DNA of 64,000 bases from the NCBI RefSeq assembly GCF_022539665.2, contig NC_081331.1:4746501-4810500 (forward strand), given 5' to 3'. Made by a program: the position numbers and the translations under genes. This stretch comes from Daphnia carinata. Its lineage: Eukaryota > Arthropoda > Branchiopoda > Diplostraca > Daphniidae. Shown piece by piece: positions 12,373 through 26,613 of the stretch (positions are counted from its first letter, which is position 1; each line of letters opens with the position of its first letter). The notes beneath the pieces were generated by a model. It was not told where the DNA came from. It ran no database searches and saw only the letters and a program-made list of their open reading frames with translations.

Positions 12373-12665
12373 CATGGCCTACTATAATAACGGCCTGTCA
12401 GCGCGCAATACTTCTTGCGCAAATAAGTTAATTGTCATTGAGGCTTAATAGATATAAAACTAATATAAAATTACGTAATATAAAATTTTAATACAGAATT
12501 GCAATGAGTGGAAAAACAGTAGAAAGTGGAACCTAGCGCGTGGCCAGCATACGATAGGAAATGGAAAAAAGAAAATGCAGCGGCTAGATTCGAACTCTGG
12601 TCTCCCGCACTGCAATCGGAGGTGCTATCCACTAGGCCCTTCAACTGATGTTCGATACGTCGTTT
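12373..12665 (+). repeat. Repeat unit GGCCTACTATAAT...tRNA-like, copy 2
   Basis: Starts with GGCCTACTATAATAACGGCC and ends with a minus-strand tRNA-like segment (about 12581-12645) containing the B box GAGTTCGAATC. Diverged from copy 1 in the middle. Confidence 0.5.
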
Positions 12666-12831
12666 TCTTATGGTTTTCATTTAAGATGTTAGGATATCTC
12701 TAATTCTAGTCAACAGATGGCCAGCTCAGATGCCAGCTCCGCCCACAAAAAGGCGGAAATTGGGACCACAAGTCGCAACAAACCCTTGTAGTATCTACAC
12801 ACAGTGTAGAGCAACCAGGTTTCTATGACTC

Positions 12832-13442
12832 TGGTATTAGTAATGGTGGGACAACTCTCCATTTTAAGGCCTATCTCGAATGAAGCCTGTTTTCAGGGAG
12901 GTAGGTGGGTGTGGCCTAATTGAGGAGACTTATAGCCAACGCCACCATCGGAACTACTTAGGAACTTCGCCAACCACTGAATGGCAAAGGAGGAGATATA
13001 CTAGCGTTGCGGTAAAATCTAGTGGATAGAACACTGGATTGAAGTACGGGAGTCTCGAGTTCGAACCCAGTAATGATCTTTCTTTTTTCTCCTTTCCTAA
13101 CGTAAAATGGCCAAAGTTTTGTTGATTTTTATTTTGTTAAGAAGTGACAAGTATAAACAAGATTTTTTTCCACTTCTTCCACATTCTATACAATACTAAC
13201 ATAAAAATACGATAATATAACTACACAAAGGTTAGAAGTTAATTTTGATATGTAACAGGTAATGGGATAATGGGACAAGTCCCCGTGTTTGGACTTAGAA
13301 AATTTTTCAAGTAGGTGCAGCCTTTATTTATTCAATATCGGCCACTAAGCGTCTCTGACTATAGGTAACCTGGACCACAAATATCCTTCAGCCGAGATAG
13401 GCCGTTATAACGAAGAGTTGTCCCACCATTACTAATACACCA
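12832..13442. mobile_element. MITE with imperfect ~45-bp terminal inverted repeats, copy 1
   Basis: Begins TATTAGTAATGGTGGGAC and ends with its exact reverse complement near 13420-13441. The inverted match continues inward, with a mismatched block, through GGCCTATCTCG (opposite side CGAGATAGGCC). It contains a plus-strand tRNA-like segment at 13017-13073 with B box GAGTTCGAACCC. No open frame of note, so it is a non-autonomous element. Confidence 0.65.
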
Positions 13443-13446
13443 TGCT

Positions 13447-13690
13447 CACATGGCCTACTATAATAACGGCCTGACAGCGCGCAATACCTCCAGCGCCTAA
13501 AACTGCATTGCCAGAGGGGCGTAATACCCCAAACCGAGCTCCACTTTCCACTGTTTGGTAACGAATGCAGAATTGAAATGTGTGGGAAAAACAGTGGAAA
13601 GTGGAACCTAGCGCCGCGCGTGGCCAGCTTACGGTAGGAAAGGGAAAAAAGAAATGACTGAGGCTAGATTCGAACTCGGGTCTCCAGCTT
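13447..13690 (+). repeat. Repeat unit GGCCTACTATAAT...tRNA-like, copy 3 (truncated)
   Basis: Same head and body as the units at 11663 and 12373. The tRNA-like tail is cut after TTCGAACTCGGGTCTCC, where an AT-rich minisatellite (about 13690-13742, TATATAGCTTGTTATATTG type) begins. Confidence 0.55.
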
Positions 13691-13823
13691 ATATATAGCT
13701 TGTTATATTGTTATATTGTTATATAGCTTATATATAGCTTGTTCTCTGCCTCGCTAATAAATAATATTACCAAACATTCTCTATTTGCAGCTACTTACAA
13801 AACCACTCTTTCATGTTTGGACC

Positions 13824-14276
13824 GTGGTGTAGAAGGATGGTGAAACAACTCTCCATTTTAAGGCCTATCTCGAATGAAGCCTCTTTTCAGAGGAGGTGGG
13901 TGTGGCCTAATTGAGGTTAGATATAGCCGACGCCACCATCGGAACTACTTAGAAGTACTGAGGAGATGTACTAGTATCGCGGTAGGAAAATGACTACAAA
14001 TACAGTGAATTAATGGATAGAACACTCGATTACAGTACGGGAGTCTCGAGCTCGAACCCAGTATCAGACTATCTTTTTTCTCCTTTCCTATTGCTATATA
14101 AATTTAATCAATAAGTCAAATACGATAATATAATAAAATAAAAGTTATAACGGTAATTTGATGGCTAAGAAGCAATGGGATAATGGGCAAAATCCTCTTG
14201 TTTAGACTTAGAAAAATTGGCTTTAATTATAATTTATTTATTATAAGAGTTCTTTCACCATCCTTGTACACCATGC
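13824..14276. mobile_element. MITE copy 2, related to 12832-13442
   Basis: Starts GGATGGTGAAACAACTC and ends GAGTTCTTTCACCATCC, a near-perfect terminal inverted repeat related to that of copy 1. It shares the inner CTCCATTTTAAGGCC segment and a plus-strand tRNA-like segment (about 14010-14067), but is shorter and diverged. Confidence 0.6.
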
Positions 14277-14499
14277 TTGAACTTCATCAACAACAACACC
14301 TTGGCAACACTAGATACAAAAAGGAACAACAAAAACTTACGGGTAGCGAATTGGGTCACATATCCCGATGATAAGCTGCCTGCATCCACGAGCCGTCTTT
14401 CAGGCCGTGGGGAGGCTAACGAACAGCCTACGTTCAACGATCACCTTTTCTCTACCTTTCAGCTTGTGGTTCGATCTTCAAGGATACTACAGATCGATT

Positions 14500-14560
14500 T
14501 TTAGCCTGGCAAGGCTATTTTTGCCATTTTTAGCCTGGCAAGGCTTTTTTTTTGGTGTGC
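14500..14560 (+). repeat. Tandem duplication TTTTTAGCCTGGCAAGGC
   Basis: Two adjacent copies of the AGCCTGGCAAGGCT motif separated by TTTTTGCCATTT. A polypyrimidine tract follows at about 14590-14665. Confidence 0.6.
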
Positions 14561-14768
14561 CATTTAGCCCCTTTACAGTAGGCATGGCTCTTCTTTTTTC
14601 TCTTTTATTTTCTCTCTTCTTTTTTTCTTTCTTCCTGTTTTCTCTCTTCTTGTTTTCTTTCTTGAAGGCGTAGAATCTTGCGTCTTGATCTGTTGTAGAA
14701 GCTTGCGTAATCTGATGAATCTTGCGTATCTTGAATGAAGATTTGGAGGGAAAGGGAGGGGGGAAATT

Positions 14769-14842
14769 GGCGGTGTCGGGACTTGAACCCGGGGCCTTCA
14801 GAATGCGAAGTGAAGGTGGTAACCACTGTGCCAGGACCGCAC
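14769..14842 (-). other. tRNA-like sequence
   Basis: The minus strand begins GTGCGGTCCTGGCACAG and ends ACACCGCC. GCGGT can pair with ACCGC as an acceptor stem, TGGCACAGTGGTTA fits an A box and GGGTTCAAGTCCC a B box. Stems are imperfect, so it is probably a tRNA pseudogene or the head of a short interspersed element. Confidence 0.5.
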
Positions 14843-14930
14843 ATCTCAAACAAATTTATTTTTCATCGACCTTCGTTCTAATACCGGAGCTATATAATAT
14901 GTGACTAATAGTGGTGTCGCGCTGTGGTAG

Positions 14931-14992
14931 GGCGCTGTGGTATAGCACTGAGATCATACGTAAACTGTCCGTGTTCGGTTCTTATAGACGCC
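14931..14992 (+). other. tRNA-like sequence
   Basis: Begins GGCGCTGTGGTATAGCAC and ends GACGCC, so GGCG pairs with CGCC. GTGTTCGGTTC resembles a decayed B box. It lies close to the preceding tRNA-like element, in opposite orientation. Confidence 0.4.
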
Positions 14993-15101
14993 AATGCTTC
15001 AAATTTTTTAAAATTATTTTTATAAATGTAAATAAAAAAATAAAATAACCCATTTTATTTATTTTAGAACAGTATTAAATCGAACACATTTTTAAAGCAA
15101 T

Positions 15102-15126
15102 GACGGGCACTGGTTAAGTGCCCGTC
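15102..15126. repeat. Perfect 10-bp stem-loop
   Basis: GACGGGCACT and AGTGCCCGTC flank a five-base loop GGTTA. It is GC-rich within an AT-rich stretch, and no gene ends nearby that it would serve. Confidence 0.6.
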
Positions 15127-15439
15127 AAAGCCAAACAAGTTACCAGAAAAATTTAAATTGGCTATGGAAATAAAACCATCGGATTGCCCCATCATATTTG
15201 TTTAGTTAAGCAATAAAGATATGGTTTTTTCCAAAAATAATTGTCATCGAACTTTCAACGTTATAAAGCCTCAAGAGAATCACAGCGTTTCCCAATGAAC
15301 AGTGTGTTGCTCACCTAGATAACAAAATTGTGTGAGAGGCCTCGGGTTCATCATGTCTCAACAACAAATTGTTCATCATGGTTGAACAAAATAGATTCGT
15401 AATTCCTACGTATATGTTCAAGGAACTCTAACCCAGGTT

Positions 15440-15652
15440 TTGCAATTGGGTCAAGTGCTTGTCAGAAATTCAGTCGGAGACTTGAGTCTTAAAAAATTCG
15501 GCGTGCGATATGTTTGGCACAGACGTTTGGAGGATCAAATGGAGTTCATGGTGTATCCTAGTCAGTGTTACTTTCTGAAAAGCGTACCGTTCACCATTGT
15601 CCGCTTGGTGGCTTTTATTGAGGAACATTTTACTTTTGAAGTTGCATAGAGG
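15440..15652 (+). other. Unrecognised open frame, possible gene fragment
   Basis: An open frame of about 69 codons, reading LSLKKFGVRYVWHRRLEDQM and ending FIEEHFTFEVA before a stop, has more balanced composition than its surroundings. It has no ATG start of its own and no clear domain. The flanking sequence is repeat-like. It could be an exon remnant or chance. Confidence 0.25.
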
Positions 15653-16016
15653 CGCCAAAAGCAACAGCGGTTTGGCCAAAAATCTCAAAATCCCGAGAAA
15701 TCCCCAGAAAATTAAATAGGCCTTGGATAATCCCGGAAACCCTAGGTTTCCATAACTGCACCCTAGATTCCAAAAATTTTCCTTAAATCCCCCTAAATAG
15801 GGTAATATCCCTAGAAGTGGAATGGCTGGACAGCAGACTACACGCGTTAAGCCAATCTAAAAATATGCCTGAAAAAAAAACTGTCCGATGAGCCACGGTT
15901 TAAGGCGCCTCTTGTGGACGCAAAAGTTATTACGAGAAATTGTATCCGCCACAAACTAAATGTTTTTAAACATTTAAAGTACTTATCCAAATGAAAATTT
16001 AACTTAAGAAAATTTA

Positions 16017-16097
16017 TATGTTTGAGTAATATAAAGACGTTATTGTGTATTATTTGCACATAGCAACAACCAATAATGACTATATTACTCAAACATA
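16017..16097. repeat. Short inverted-repeat element, 17-bp perfect ends
   Basis: TATGTTTGAGTAATATA at 16017-16033 is the exact reverse complement of TATATTACTCAAACATA at 16081-16097, with a 47-base interior. The size and symmetry suit a very short MITE or a cruciform-forming site. Confidence 0.55.
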
Positions 16098-16506
16098 TTA
16101 TTTATACCTTAAAACAAGCAATTATTCTCATTGCTATTAGAATTACATTCATTATAATTGTTGCAGCACAAAATGGAAAGTTAATAGTTAATAGTAATAA
16201 TAATGAAGTTAAGTAAGTAGAATATAACAAAATAATTATTGTATAGTTATATTTCAATGAAATAAAGTTATTAATTTAAAAAATTATATATTTATATGGC
16301 TAGAATTCGTAAAGTTGTATTTAGAAAATTAAGTAGGAATCTGGCTGATAGATGGCGGTAGTTGTAAAAAAGAAAAAAAAGGCCGAAATTTTTTTTGGGG
16401 GGTAAAACGGTTTGCCATAAAAATTTATATTTCATTTTAAGTACATGACTCCGATTCAAAATTGAACCAAATTAACAAAAATAAAGTTTGTTTTTATGTT
16501 GGGCTT

Positions 16507-16649
16507 TATGGCAATCCGTTGTACCAAAAAAAAAAAATATCGTCCTTTTTTTTTGTTTTACTGCTATCGACCGATAGATGGCGATAGCAGTGAAACCACT
16601 GATATTTATTTTTTTTTTTCGGGGGGAGGGGGTTAAACGGATTGCCATA
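16507..16649. mobile_element. Small palindromic MITE, copy 2
   Basis: TATGGCAATCCG and CGGATTGCCATA ends, and the same central stem ACTGCTATCG/CGATAGCAGT, as in the copy at 5704-5862. Confidence 0.6.
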
Positions 16650-17055
16650 GATTGCATCAAACTTACCCATTCGGCAACCCAAGTGTGCATGTGGTTTTCT
16701 TTGATAATTATTTTATTTTGCTACTATATTGGGTAAACTGCAATCGTGCCCAATATTTTTGCCTTTGCATTAGGTCAACTCTTAGGTGATCTATACCTGA
16801 TCCTGTGTTTTATATGGCAATCCGTTTTACCCCCCAAAAACAAAAATAAATTCGCCAAAAAAAAAAAAAAATCACACTTTTTTCTTTTTTTCCGACACGT
16901 AGCCATCTACCGCTCAGACTCGTTATTACTGGAATGTTGGCAATTTCAGTCCACTGCATGCCATTCGCAGTTAGTTGAGTAGTGTGGATGGAGAATAATG
17001 TGTGGCTGGAGAAAAATGTGTTAAAATGGATAAGATAATAAAAGATAAGGATGGT

Positions 17056-18740
17056 AAGTACAAAGATTATTATATTAGTTTTCAATTATTAATTATTGTT
17101 TTTTAGCTCTAATTATCAACCTGCAGGCTCAATTATTGTTCGTAATCAGTCCATGCAGCGATGGAACTGAACAATTGTGGGACTGTATTTGGGCAAAAAA
17201 TGGGTGTGGTACGGAAACCCAGAAATGGCACGAGTTCAACCTAAAACATGGATTAGGTACTTCCCCGTTCTTTGTCTATCGAAAAAGTATTTTTAATGCT
17301 ATTCTTTGCATTCACAGAATTTTAGCGGGGGATCAAGTCATGTCTGGAAGTGTTACAGGATGGAAGAGTGAGCCTACAGTTGAAAAAAAAAACTGAGAGT
17401 GCATTACCATTAAGGTATGAGGTAAAGTAATAGAGTATGCACATTGTCTAATGAGAAGTACCATCTTGTGTAAATGAATCCTGTATAACAGCAATCCTTT
17501 ATAGTTCTGTCACAGCTAGAAGCCTCAAATAATTCTGCTTCTCTTGCTAAAGAACAACTTGTCCTTTACGTTCAGAGTGTTGGTGAAGCTGGGTACTTAA
17601 ATGGCCCTAAAGATGTTTCACTTTGCTGGCATTGCAGCGAGGAACATCATACATGGACCCTTTAGGTATGAAAGGAATTTTCTTGAAAAAATTTTGAATT
17701 TATGACGAAGCATTTCTCCTCCTTGTTGCCAACCATGTCTAATCTACAAAAAAAAATTTATCCAATAGGAAAGGATTTTCGTATACTGGGAACACAACTA
17801 TCAACAATGCAACATTCTAGGGCTGCTATTTTATCATTCAAGAGCCTTATACAATGATTTTCATCTGCAATTTGTATGGCCTTTCCCTAGCTTCTGCCAG
17901 AAGTTGAATCTATGAGTCATGTAAGTCACATGAGCAACAATTGAGATGCTTAATGGTGTTGTTTTTCTTTTCTCAGTGTAGGTTAATAGTAACATTGGAT
18001 CTGAAAAGATTCTTGGTTGGGGCAAGACACTGAATAAATTGTAATGATTGGATGGATGACATGACATTTCTATACTTCATTCGGATTCCCGAGACGGTAT
18101 TTTATATTTAAAAAATTGAAGTGCATATCTGGGCTCCCTTCCTTTCCGTAGCCCCGTTTCCCCTTGACTCGTAATAAGCCCGTAGGGGGTCATGCCCCTA
18201 CTGTACGGTATATATAAAAACAACATATACCGAGGTTTGGAGGGCTCTGGCCGGAAAGGGGACGTGGATGTCCGCTTAGTCCGATGATGTGTTCACGGAG
18301 GGCTCTGTGGCTACCCACAAATCCGAACTAAAGGTTAATCGCTCCAGTAAAAATGTTCCATATCTTCGGCTCTTCTTCCGGCTTCTCTTAGCCAATCACC
18401 GGGTAATCTCCCCGGTGGGTCAACAAGGCAGTGTCTCCCCCTGCCTGGGTTGACGGCAACTTTTGAAAGGGCTATTTTGCCTTTTTAAAGTTGCAAAAAT
18501 AATTGTAATGTGCAGAGAATTGTCAATAAAATTTTTTTTATAAAATATTTTTTCCAAAATTTGTTTCTTTCATTGTCTGTTTTCGCTGTGTTCACACATT
18601 ACATTTATCACCTTTTTTTTTATTTAGCTTGCTCAGTTCACCTTTATTGTTTTGGCCACCTTTGATGGTAAGCATTGGGACACGTTTAATGTTAAGCATT
18701 GTTTCTATTGGTTTATCGTTTATCTGTAAGCATTCAATTA
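17056..18740 (+). repeat. Left arm of palindrome B
   Basis: Matches 6370-8030 of copy A in the same orientation and 19260-20935 as reverse complement. It contains the exon-like modules and one GC-rich structured block (18123-18486). Confidence 0.8.
18123..18486 (+). repeat. GC-rich hairpin-rich block, copy 3
   Basis: Same sequence and stem-loop series as the block at 7441-7806; here in the left arm of palindrome B. Confidence 0.65.
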
Positions 18741-18807
18741 TTATCCAGGGATCGAACCCAGGATGTTCGGCATACCGCGCCGATGCTCTACCAATGAGCC
18801 ATGAATC
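18738..18807 (-). other. tRNA-like sequence 3, loop of copy B
   Basis: Minus-strand counterpart of the sequence at 8491-8560, with intact B box GGTTCGATCCC and A-box-like TGGCTCATTGGTAGAGC. Confidence 0.45.
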
Positions 18808-18926
18808 ATATGATGACAAGTTGGCTTTTTTCTAGTCACTTGCGGACTTGAATTTACAATTAGAATAAAACTGAAATGCAATACTGCAAAATTCTTTTCT
18901 ACATTTATTCTGTTTCATTTTTAAAC

Positions 18927-18990
18927 ATCTACTGAGGTTCGAACCCAGGGTAACAGATATCGCAGCTAAAGACTATACCACAGAGCTATC
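18927..18990 (-). other. tRNA-like sequence 2, loop of copy B
   Basis: Minus-strand counterpart of 8309-8370, with the same TTCGAAC T-loop and five-pair stem. Confidence 0.45.
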
Positions 18991-19097
18991 GTCATTATGC
19001 AAGCAATAGACAGATAAACATATAGTTGTGAAGGACTGCATAAACATCCTAGACCATAAAAATATGATATGCGATAATAAAAAATTCATATATATAC

Positions 19098-19163
19098 CTC
19101 GTGGCTCAATGTTAGAGCATCGGCGTTGAACGCTGATTGTCTGGGGATCGGTTCCCATACGAG
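19098..19163 (+). other. tRNA-like sequence 1, loop of copy B
   Basis: Plus-strand counterpart of 8133-8198. CTCGT and ACGAG ends and the TCGGC/GCTGA hairpin are kept; the T-loop is altered in the same way, so the change predates the duplication. Confidence 0.45.
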
Positions 19164-19259
19164 TAAAATAAATTACAAATTCAAAAGTACTTCAGAAAAT
19201 ATCCAAGTATTACACGTTATTCCTTGAATCTTAGTTGAAGAATTCAAAGAGTGTAATAA

Positions 19260-20935
19260 ATAATAATTGAATACTTACAGATAAACGATAAACCAATGGA
19301 AACATTGCTTACCATCAAAGGTGGCCAAAACAATAAAGGTGAACTGAGCAAGCTAAATAAAAAAAAAGGTGATAAATGTAATGTGTGAACACAGCGAAAA
19401 CAGACAATGAAAGAAAGAAATTTTGGAAAAAATATTTTATAAAAAAAATTTTATTGACAATTCTCTGCACATTACAATTATTTTTGCAACTTTAAAAAGG
19501 CAAAATAGCCCTTTCAAAAGTTGCCGTCAACCCAGGCAGGGGGAGACACTGCCTTGTTGACCCACCGGGGAGATTACCCGGTGATTGGCTAAGAGAAGCC
19601 GGAAGAAGAGCCGAAGATATGGAACATTTTTACTGGAGCGATTAACCTTTAGTTCGGATTTGTGGGTAGCCACAGAGCCCTCCGTGAACACATCATCGGA
19701 CTAAGCGGACATCCACGTCCCCTTTCCGGCCAGAGCCCTCCAAACCTCGGTATATGTTGTTTTTATATATACCGTACAGTAGGGGCATGACCCCCTACGG
19801 GCTTATTACGAGTCAAGGGGAAACGGGGCTACGGAAAGGAAGGGAGCCCAGATATGCACTTCAATTTTTTAAATATAAAATACCGTCTCGGGAATCCGAA
19901 TGAAGTATAGAAATGTCATGTCATCCATCCAATCATTACAATTTATTCAGTGTCTTGCCCCAACCAAGAATCTTTTCAGATCCAATTTTACTATTAACCT
20001 ACACTGAGAAAAGAAAAACAACACCATTAAGCATCTCAATTGTTGCTCATGTGACTTACATGACTCATAGATTCAACTTCTGGCAGAAGCTAGGGAAAGG
20101 CCATACAAATTGCAGATGAAAATCATTGTATAAGGCTCTTGAATGATAAAATAGCAGCCCTAGAATGTTGCATTGTTGATAGTTGTGTTCCCAGTATACG
20201 AAAATCCTTTCCTATTGGATAAATTTTTTTTTGTAGATTAGACATGGTTGGCAAAAAGGAGGAGAAATGCTTCGTCATAAATTCAAAATTTTTTCAAGAA
20301 AATTCCTTTCATACCTAAAGGGTCCATGTATGATGTTCCTCGCTGCAATGCCAGCAAAGTGAAACATCTTTAGGGCCATTTAAGTACCCAGCTTCACCAA
20401 CACTCTGAACGTAAAGGACAAGTTGTTCTTTAGCAAGAGAAGCAGAATTATTTGAGGCTTCTAGCTGTGACAGAACTATAAAGGATTGCTGTTATACAGG
20501 ATTCATTTACACAAGATGGTACTTCTCATTAGACAATGTGCATACTCTATTACTTTACCTCATACCTTAATGGTAATGCACTCTCAGTTTTTTTTTTTTC
20601 AACAGTAGGCTCACTCTTCCATCCTGTAACACTTCCAGACATGACTTGATCCCCCGCTAAAATTCTGTGAATGCAAAGAATAGCATTAAAAATACTTTTT
20701 CGATAGACAAAGAACGGGGAAGTACCTAATCCATGTTTTAGGTTGAACTCGTGCCATTTCTGGGTTTCCGTACCACACCCATTTTTTGCCCAAATACAGT
20801 CCCACAATTGTTCAGTTCCATCGCTGCATGGACTGATTACGAACAATAATTGAGCCTGCAGGTTGATAATTAGAGCTAAAAAACAATAATTAATAATTGA
20901 AAACTAATATAATAATCTTTGTACTTACCTATAAA
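19260..20935 (-). repeat. Right arm of palindrome B, inner part
   Basis: Reverse complement of 17056-18740. Single-base differences and different lengths of an A run (about 17386-17394 against about 20590) are among the few changes seen. Confidence 0.8.
19497..19862 (-). repeat. GC-rich hairpin-rich block, copy 4
   Basis: Reverse complement of the block at 18123-18486; same stem-loop series. Confidence 0.65.
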
Positions 20936-21435
20936 AATACTTTTTTGATAGACAAACAACCGAAAAAGTACCTAATCCATGTTTGATGTTGAACTCATGC
21001 CATTTCTGGGTTTCCGTACCACACCCATTTTCGCCAGTCTTTATGGCAATATTAATGAAAGCCACACATCCCACTATGAAATGGATGTTGAAAAGCAAAT
21101 ATAAACCTGGTGAGATGGATATCAGGAGAATCAGAATAGATCTCAATCAACTTCAGTTATTCCCTTCCCTATAGTGCTTAGTGACATAGCATAATAGATA
21201 TACTTGCCTCAATTCAGAACCATAGACCAACAAAAAAGAACACAGAAATGTAGCTGTGAAAGCAGATCACTTTAAAACACAGGATCAGGTATAGATCACC
21301 TAAGAGTTGACCTAATGCAAAGGCAAAAATATTGGGCACGATTGCAGTTTACCAAATATAGTAGCAAAATAAAATAATTATCAAAGAAAGACATATGCAC
21401 ACTTGGGTTGCCGAATGGGTAAGTTTGATGCAATC

Positions 21436-21590
21436 TATGGCAATCCGATTAACCCCCTCCCCCCCCCCCCCCAAAAAAAAAAAATATCAGCCTTTTTTTT
21501 GTTTCACTGCTATCGTCATCTACCGGTCGATAGCAGTAAAACAAAAAAAAAAGGCCGATATTTTTTTTTTGGGTAAAACTGATTGCCATA
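21436..21590. mobile_element. Small palindromic MITE, copy 3
   Basis: TATGGCAATCCG at 21436-21447 faces CTGATTGCCATA at 21579-21590 (one end base changed from CGG to CTG). Same central stem as the other copies. Confidence 0.55.
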
Positions 21591-21933
21591 AAGCCCAACA
21601 TAAAAACAAACTTAATTTTTGTGATTTTGGTTCATTTTTGAATCGGAATCATGTATTTAAAATGAAATCTAAATTTTGGCCAAAAATGAAAAAGTGAGAA
21701 GGCTATAGCCTTCCCACTTTTGTCAAAATCAGCAAAAAATAAAAACTCGTAGAATGCGACAAAAATCACACGAAACATTCAAAATTAAACGCAGATTTCG
21801 ATAAAGTGGTTTGTTTTCTCATCAAATCAACTGTTTTTTAAATAAACGAAAACAAAATGCAAGTAGCGCACATATTTGGGTTTGTTGTTATTTACAATTT
21901 ATTCAATAAATACGAGCCCTGTTGAAAACAAAC

Positions 21934-22530
21934 GAAATATTTGTGATTTTCGTTTAATTCTGAATCAAACTAATGTATTTTTATAGCTATATGTACAAAA
22001 AAGCCTTATCTAAAAATTAAAAGAAAAGAAAATTAAGCCCGATAAAATAAGCCCGAAAAAGTCGGGCTTATTTTATCGGGCTTAATTTTCGGTATGGCAG
22101 AAATTCAGTTTTGTAGTTTTAACAATAAATTTGACATAACTTAATCTAAAATAAAACGTTGATGCCAGGAAAAATATTTGTTCCTTCGTCAAACCGGCCG
22201 TTTTTGTAATAAATGGAATTAACGCGCTGCTGGCGCGCCAGCACTTATCACCCGTTTTTTCCGTTTATTGAAAAAGCTATAAGCCCAACGTAAAAACAAA
22301 CTAGATTTTTGTGATTCTGGTTCAATTTTGAATCGGAATCACGTATTTAAAATGAAATCTAAATTTTGGCCAAAACTGAAAAAGTTAGAAGGCCTTCCCA
22401 CTTTTGTCAAAATCCCTAAAAAAGAAAAACTCTTAAAATCCGATAAAAATCACACGGAACATTCAAAATTAAACCCTGATTTCGTTGGAGTGGTTTGTTT
22501 TTACGTCAAACCAACTGTTTTTGAAATACA
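21934..22530 (+). repeat. Flanking repeat with GCCCGA palindrome, copy 2
   Basis: Begins AACGAAATATTTGTG like the stretch at 5309 and includes AGCTATAAGCCCAACG at about 22272. From about 22290 to 22480 it repeats the sequence of about 21600-21770 (AATTTTGAATCGGAATCA type), so arm-derived sequence is tandemly duplicated here. Confidence 0.5.
22029..22089. repeat. Perfect 28-bp stem palindrome
   Basis: Arms 22029-22056 and 22062-22089 are exact reverse complements around the five-base loop AAAAG. Each arm contains AAGCCCGA twice. A shorter 10-bp version with the same core lies at 5401-5428 outside copy A. Confidence 0.85.
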
Positions 22531-26467
<3,937 letters not shown>

Positions 26468-26613
26468 TCACTTGGTGAGAAGCCCACCGGTCCCGGCGCT
26501 GTAACCGTAACTACCGTACGGCGATGGAGCATACTGGCTGTAGTGGTGTGACGTGTACGAGTACTCGGATCCGGGCATAACGCCACCACCAACTCCGACG
26601 CCACCTCCACCCA
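26468..26613 (-). CDS. sv: Pax2/5/8 exon 9, alternative C-terminal exon
   Basis: Acceptor TCAACAG at 26614, then phase-1 entry. It encodes a glycine/valine stretch, then [20 protein letters not shown] and a Tyr/Gly-rich end, and stops at TGA 26468-26470. The GSE-Y-S--Y-HPQY pattern known from vertebrate Pax2/5/8 supports it as real coding sequence. Confidence 0.85.

Larger units (their letters stand above)
11612..12840. mobile_element. Inverted-repeat element with nested palindromes
   Basis: The segment from about 11612 (AGAGTCATAGAAACCTGGTT and following) is repeated inverted at about 12795-12838. Inside, 11663-11760 is inverted at about 12055-12145, and 12139-12177 (CTACAAGGGTTTGTTGTGAC) is inverted at about 12761-12800. 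This is a nested set of MITE-like insertions. No coding capacity was recognised. Confidence 0.6.
16380..21850 (-). mobile_element. Foldback element, copy B (nearly complete palindrome)
   Basis: Two arms, about 17056-18740 and 19260-20935, are reverse complements of each other for roughly 1.7 kb with very few differences, around a loop of about 0.5 kb (18740-19260). The right arm continues outward to about 21700 and matches 5600-7900 of copy A. The left arm is interrupted: between about 16810 and 17050 it carries about 240 bases of different sequence in place of the segment found at 6030-6370 in copy A. The whole is in opposite orientation to copy A. No transposition protein was recognised. 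Confidence 0.75.

Noticed and set aside
14605-14853. Two overlapping minus-strand Lys/Arg-rich open frames
   Set aside because: They overlap a tRNA-like element and a polypyrimidine tract; the composition is that of simple sequence.
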